NCBI GenBank assembly: GCA_021737445.1
Contig: JAIPDY010000050.1
Span: 1-16,378 of the forward strand
Length of the DNA stretch: 16,378 nucleotides
Direction: 5' to 3'
Source of the DNA: Desulfotignum sp.
GTDB lineage: Bacteria; Desulfobacterota; Desulfobacteria; Desulfobacterales; Desulfobacteraceae
Shown: in pieces, positions 14,632 to 16,378 of the stretch
How positions within the stretch are numbered: the first letter of the stretch is position 1
Layout: every line of letters starts with the position of its first letter
Program-made: the position numbers and the translations under genes
Notes under the pieces: model-generated
The model's database searches: none
What the model was told of the DNA's origin: nothing
What the model saw: the letters and a program-made list of their open reading frames with translations, nothing else

Positions 14632-14665
14632 TTTCAATAGTTAAAAATATTTTTAAAAATTGAAA
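14632..14665. promoter_or_regulatory. 34-bp near-perfect palindrome, candidate activator-binding site (UAS)
   Basis: The core TTAAAAATATTTTTAA (14641-14656) is a perfect palindrome. Outer arms TTTCAAT (14632-14638) and ATTGAAA (14659-14665) share the same centre; only two base pairs break the symmetry. It sits about 150-183 bp upstream of the predicted GRE start, a usual enhancer distance, and 3 bp after the activator's stop codon. The alternative is an AT-only transcription-end hairpin for the activator gene, but it has no GC-rich stem. Confidence 0.55.
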
Positions 14666-14668
14666 GAG

Positions 14669-16171
14669 TTATTCCTTTGGCACCTGAATGCCCAGCTTGC
14701 TTATTTTGTACCGCAGGGCCTGGGGGGAAAGCGACAGGAAACGGCCGGCCTTGGATATGTTGTAACCGGCACGGATCAATGCTTTCTGGACATACAGGGT
14801 TTCCAGGGAGGTGAGAGTGCCCGCCAGGTCAATGGTTCCGGATTCTGCCAGACCGGGATCGGGCAACCCTGTTGCCATGCCGGGAGTGTTTTCCGGGAAA
14901 AAATCGGGACCGGTCTCTGATGCAAAACTGGTTTTGCCGGTCTCAGCGAATTTTTTGACATTGTTTATGAAGTAATCGGACAGATGGCCCGGCGTGATCA
15001 TGCCCGGCTGTCCCAGGATGGCAGTGGCTGCCTTTAAGGTATGTTCCAGTTCTCTGACATTTCCCGGCCATGGGTATTGATTGAAAATGTCGATCACCCT
15101 GGATGAAAGGGTTATGGCGCCGGAGGAGTATCCCGGATGGGATGGCAAAGACAGTTTTTCCAGAAAATGGCCGCACAGGAGCGGGATATCAGATTGGCGC
15201 TGCCGCAAAGGGGGGATTTCCAGTACCACCACAGCCAGCCGGTAAAACAGGTCCGCCCGGATTTTTCCCTGATCCATGGCCTGGGACGGCGGGATGTTGC
15301 AGGTGGAGATGAAGTTGACATCCACAGGAATTTCCTTGAGTGCCCCCACCCGGCGCACTTTTTTCTCCTGGACCACCCGCAGCAGTTTGGCCTGCAGTTC
15401 CAGGGACATGGAATTGAGTTCATCCAGCAGCAGGGTGCCGCCCTGGGCTTCCTCCAGCAGCCCGGCCTTGTCAACCGCGCCGGTGAACGCCCCTCTGGCT
15501 GTACCGAACAGGGTGGTTTCCAGCAGGTTGTCCGGAATGGCTGCGCAATTGACGGGAATAAAGGCATGTGATGCCCTGAGGGATGCCTGGTGAATGGCCT
15601 GGGCGAACAGTACCTTGGCGCAGCCGGTCTCGGCCCAGATAAGCACAGTGAACAGGGCATGGCTTGCGGATCTGGCCTGGTTTACCGCGTGCTGAAACCG
15701 GGGATCCCGGCCGATCAGTGAATCAAAGGTGTAAGGTTTTTCTTCCGGAGGGCGCGCTGTTTTGTCAGGGGCACCGGTCTGATACTGCTCCAGCAGTGCC
15801 TGGCTGGTCTGCAGATTCAGGGAAAAATGGATTACCCCTTCCACGTTCCCATTGGATACCAGCGGAAATGTCGAACATAAGGAGTTGACCAGCTTTTTTT
15901 TCCGGGTGTAGTAGACAATGGTTTTTTTGATTTGGGGTTGTCCGGTTTTCAGGGTCTGAATGGAGATATGCCGGTCCCGTTCCATGGGGTAGAAATCCAC
16001 CATTTTCCTGCCCAGAACGGTTTCATCCTGGAGGTCGTCGGTGCGTATCAGCAGGCGGTTGATATACCGCACCAGACCGTTGCTGTCAATGATCAGCACC
16101 CCCATGAGGGAGTTGTCCCAGATGGCACAGAAGGCCGGGGAGAGCACGGTTTCCATATTCAGTTCAGGCAT
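14669..16171 (-). CDS. Sigma-54-dependent transcriptional activator (PAS-AAA+-Fis) with atypical Walker A
   Basis: I choose the ATG at 16171 (500 residues), which has AAGGA 8 nt upstream and lies downstream of a good promoter. A longer frame reaches 16372 but its extra 67 residues resemble no domain. Numbering below is for the longer form. A PAS-like sensor spans ~75-190 (AIWDNSLMGVLIIDSNGLV). The AAA+ domain starts at FDSLIGRDPRF and contains GAFTGA (294-299, sigma-54 contact), Walker B GGTLLLDELN (Asp317, Glu318) and arginine-finger region RADLFYRL (372-379). A Fis-type helix-turn-helix is at 527-560. Walker A, normally GETGTGKE, is AETGCAKV (247-254): both key glycines are alanine, but Lys253 remains. 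It lies directly upstream of the GRE operon and is its likely activator; the inducer is probably sensed by the PAS domain (inference). Confidence 0.93.
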   Translation of the reverse strand: MPELNMETVLSPAFCAIWDNSLMGVLIIDSNGLVRYINRLLIRTDDLQDETVLGRKMVDFYPMERDRHISIQTLKTGQPQIKKTIVYYTRKKKLVNSLCSTFPLVSNGNVEGVIHFSLNLQTSQALLEQYQTGAPDKTARPPEEKPYTFDSLIGRDPRFQHAVNQARSASHALFTVLIWAETGCAKVLFAQAIHQASLRASHAFIPVNCAAIPDNLLETTLFGTARGAFTGAVDKAGLLEEAQGGTLLLDELNSMSLELQAKLLRVVQEKKVRRVGALKEIPVDVNFISTCNIPPSQAMDQGKIRADLFYRLAVVVLEIPPLRQRQSDIPLLCGHFLEKLSLPSHPGYSSGAITLSSRVIDIFNQYPWPGNVRELEHTLKAATAILGQPGMITPGHLSDYFINNVKKFAETGKTSFASETGPDFFPENTPGMATGLPDPGLAESGTIDLAGTLTSLETLYVQKALIRAGYNISKAGRFLSLSPQALRYKISKLGIQVPKE

Positions 16172-16179
16172 GGACGGCA

Positions 16180-16184
16180 TCCTT
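16180..16184 (-). promoter_or_regulatory. Ribosome-binding site that decides the activator start
   Basis: AAGGA on the minus strand lies 8 nt before the ATG at 16171. The alternative ATG at 16180 has no such site, and the upstream ATG at 16372 lies ahead of the promoter candidate. Confidence 0.6.
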
Positions 16185-16223
16185 GCATTATAATGGTCAG
16201 ACCCTATGATCTGTTTGGCCGGC

Positions 16224-16252
16224 ATCATATGGTACACACATCTGTTTGCCAA
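16224..16252 (-). promoter_or_regulatory. Sigma-70 promoter of the activator gene
   Basis: On the minus strand TTGGCA (5 of 6), a 17-bp spacer and TATGAT (5 of 6) make a strong match. The start would be near 16217, giving a leader of about 45 nt before the chosen ATG at 16171. Confidence 0.6.
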
Positions 16253-16304
16253 ATCAATGGGCCTGTCCGGAACCATAGCACAGGCTGTCCGGTATGTGAA
16301 CCCG

Positions 16305-16318
16305 AATGATATATCATT
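16305..16318. repeat. Perfect 14-bp palindrome upstream of the activator promoter
   Basis: AATGATATATCATT is its own reverse complement. It lies about 53 bp upstream of the activator's -35 box. It could be an operator for the activator gene; no binding protein is recognised. Confidence 0.35.
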
Positions 16319-16378
16319 ATGAAAGGCTTGTTCAGGCAGCTTCGGGAAATATGACAGTGGAATGGGCAGCATAGTCCC

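Noticed and set aside
14678..14691. Plus-strand TGGCAC followed by TGC, sigma-54-like
   Set aside because: Spacing is one base short and it lies antisense inside the activator coding region.
16187..16192. Perfect minus-strand TATAAT just before the activator start
   Set aside because: A transcript from it would start inside or after the AAGGA ribosome site, and no -35 box is correctly spaced; the TTGGCA/TATGAT pair at 16224-16252 is better.
16172..16372. N-terminal 67-residue extension of the activator from the ATG at 16372
   Set aside because: The extension resembles no domain, contains the promoter candidate, and the ATG at 16171 has a better ribosome site.

Overview
The window looks like part of the chromosome of an anaerobic, probably sulfate-reducing bacterium, most plausibly Desulfobacterota (Desulfobacteraceae-like). 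This is inferred from an oxygen-sensitive glycyl radical enzyme with its activase, an MttB-type methyltransferase, sigma-54 control, a dimeric (alpha2) glycyl-tRNA synthetase and a moderately GC-rich codon style. No marker gene proves the taxon.

Left part (1-3115): the end of a degenerate or 5'-truncated alpha/beta-hydrolase overlaps by 4 bp a DUF6282-type metal-dependent hydrolase-like gene (both +). They converge on a minus-strand FAD-linked (GlcD/YdiJ-like) oxidoreductase.

Middle (3116-5494): glyS (-) and a queuosine-precursor transporter gene, yhhQ-like (+), are divergent. They are separated by 267 bp holding back-to-back promoter candidates that share a -35 region, inverted repeats, and a terminator-like hairpin inside the yhhQ leader that suggests attenuation.

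Right part (5616-16372), the core of the window: seven minus-strand genes read as one operon in the order glycyl radical enzyme, its activase, ABC ATPase (ProV-like), substrate-binding protein (ProX/OpuAC-like), two different ProW-like permeases, and a non-pyrrolysine MttB-family methyltransferase. Immediately upstream, on the same strand, is a PAS-AAA+-Fis sigma-54 activator. The 272-bp gap between activator and operon has the classical layout of a sigma-54 promoter: a TGGCAC-N5-TTG element, a perfect IHF consensus match, and a 34-bp near-perfect palindrome about 150-180 bp upstream of the predicted start. The activator has an unusual Walker A motif in which both conserved glycines are alanine.

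Interpretation (inference): a quaternary-amine or betaine-like compound is imported by the ProU-type transporter, cleaved or rearranged by the glycyl radical enzyme and/or demethylated by the MttB-like enzyme, and expression is switched on by the activator. The enzyme's substrate cannot be assigned from sequence alone. No corrinoid protein, corrinoid activator or microcompartment gene is present in the window. No tRNA, rRNA, CRISPR array, insertion sequence or gene-free stretch above 300 bases was seen.
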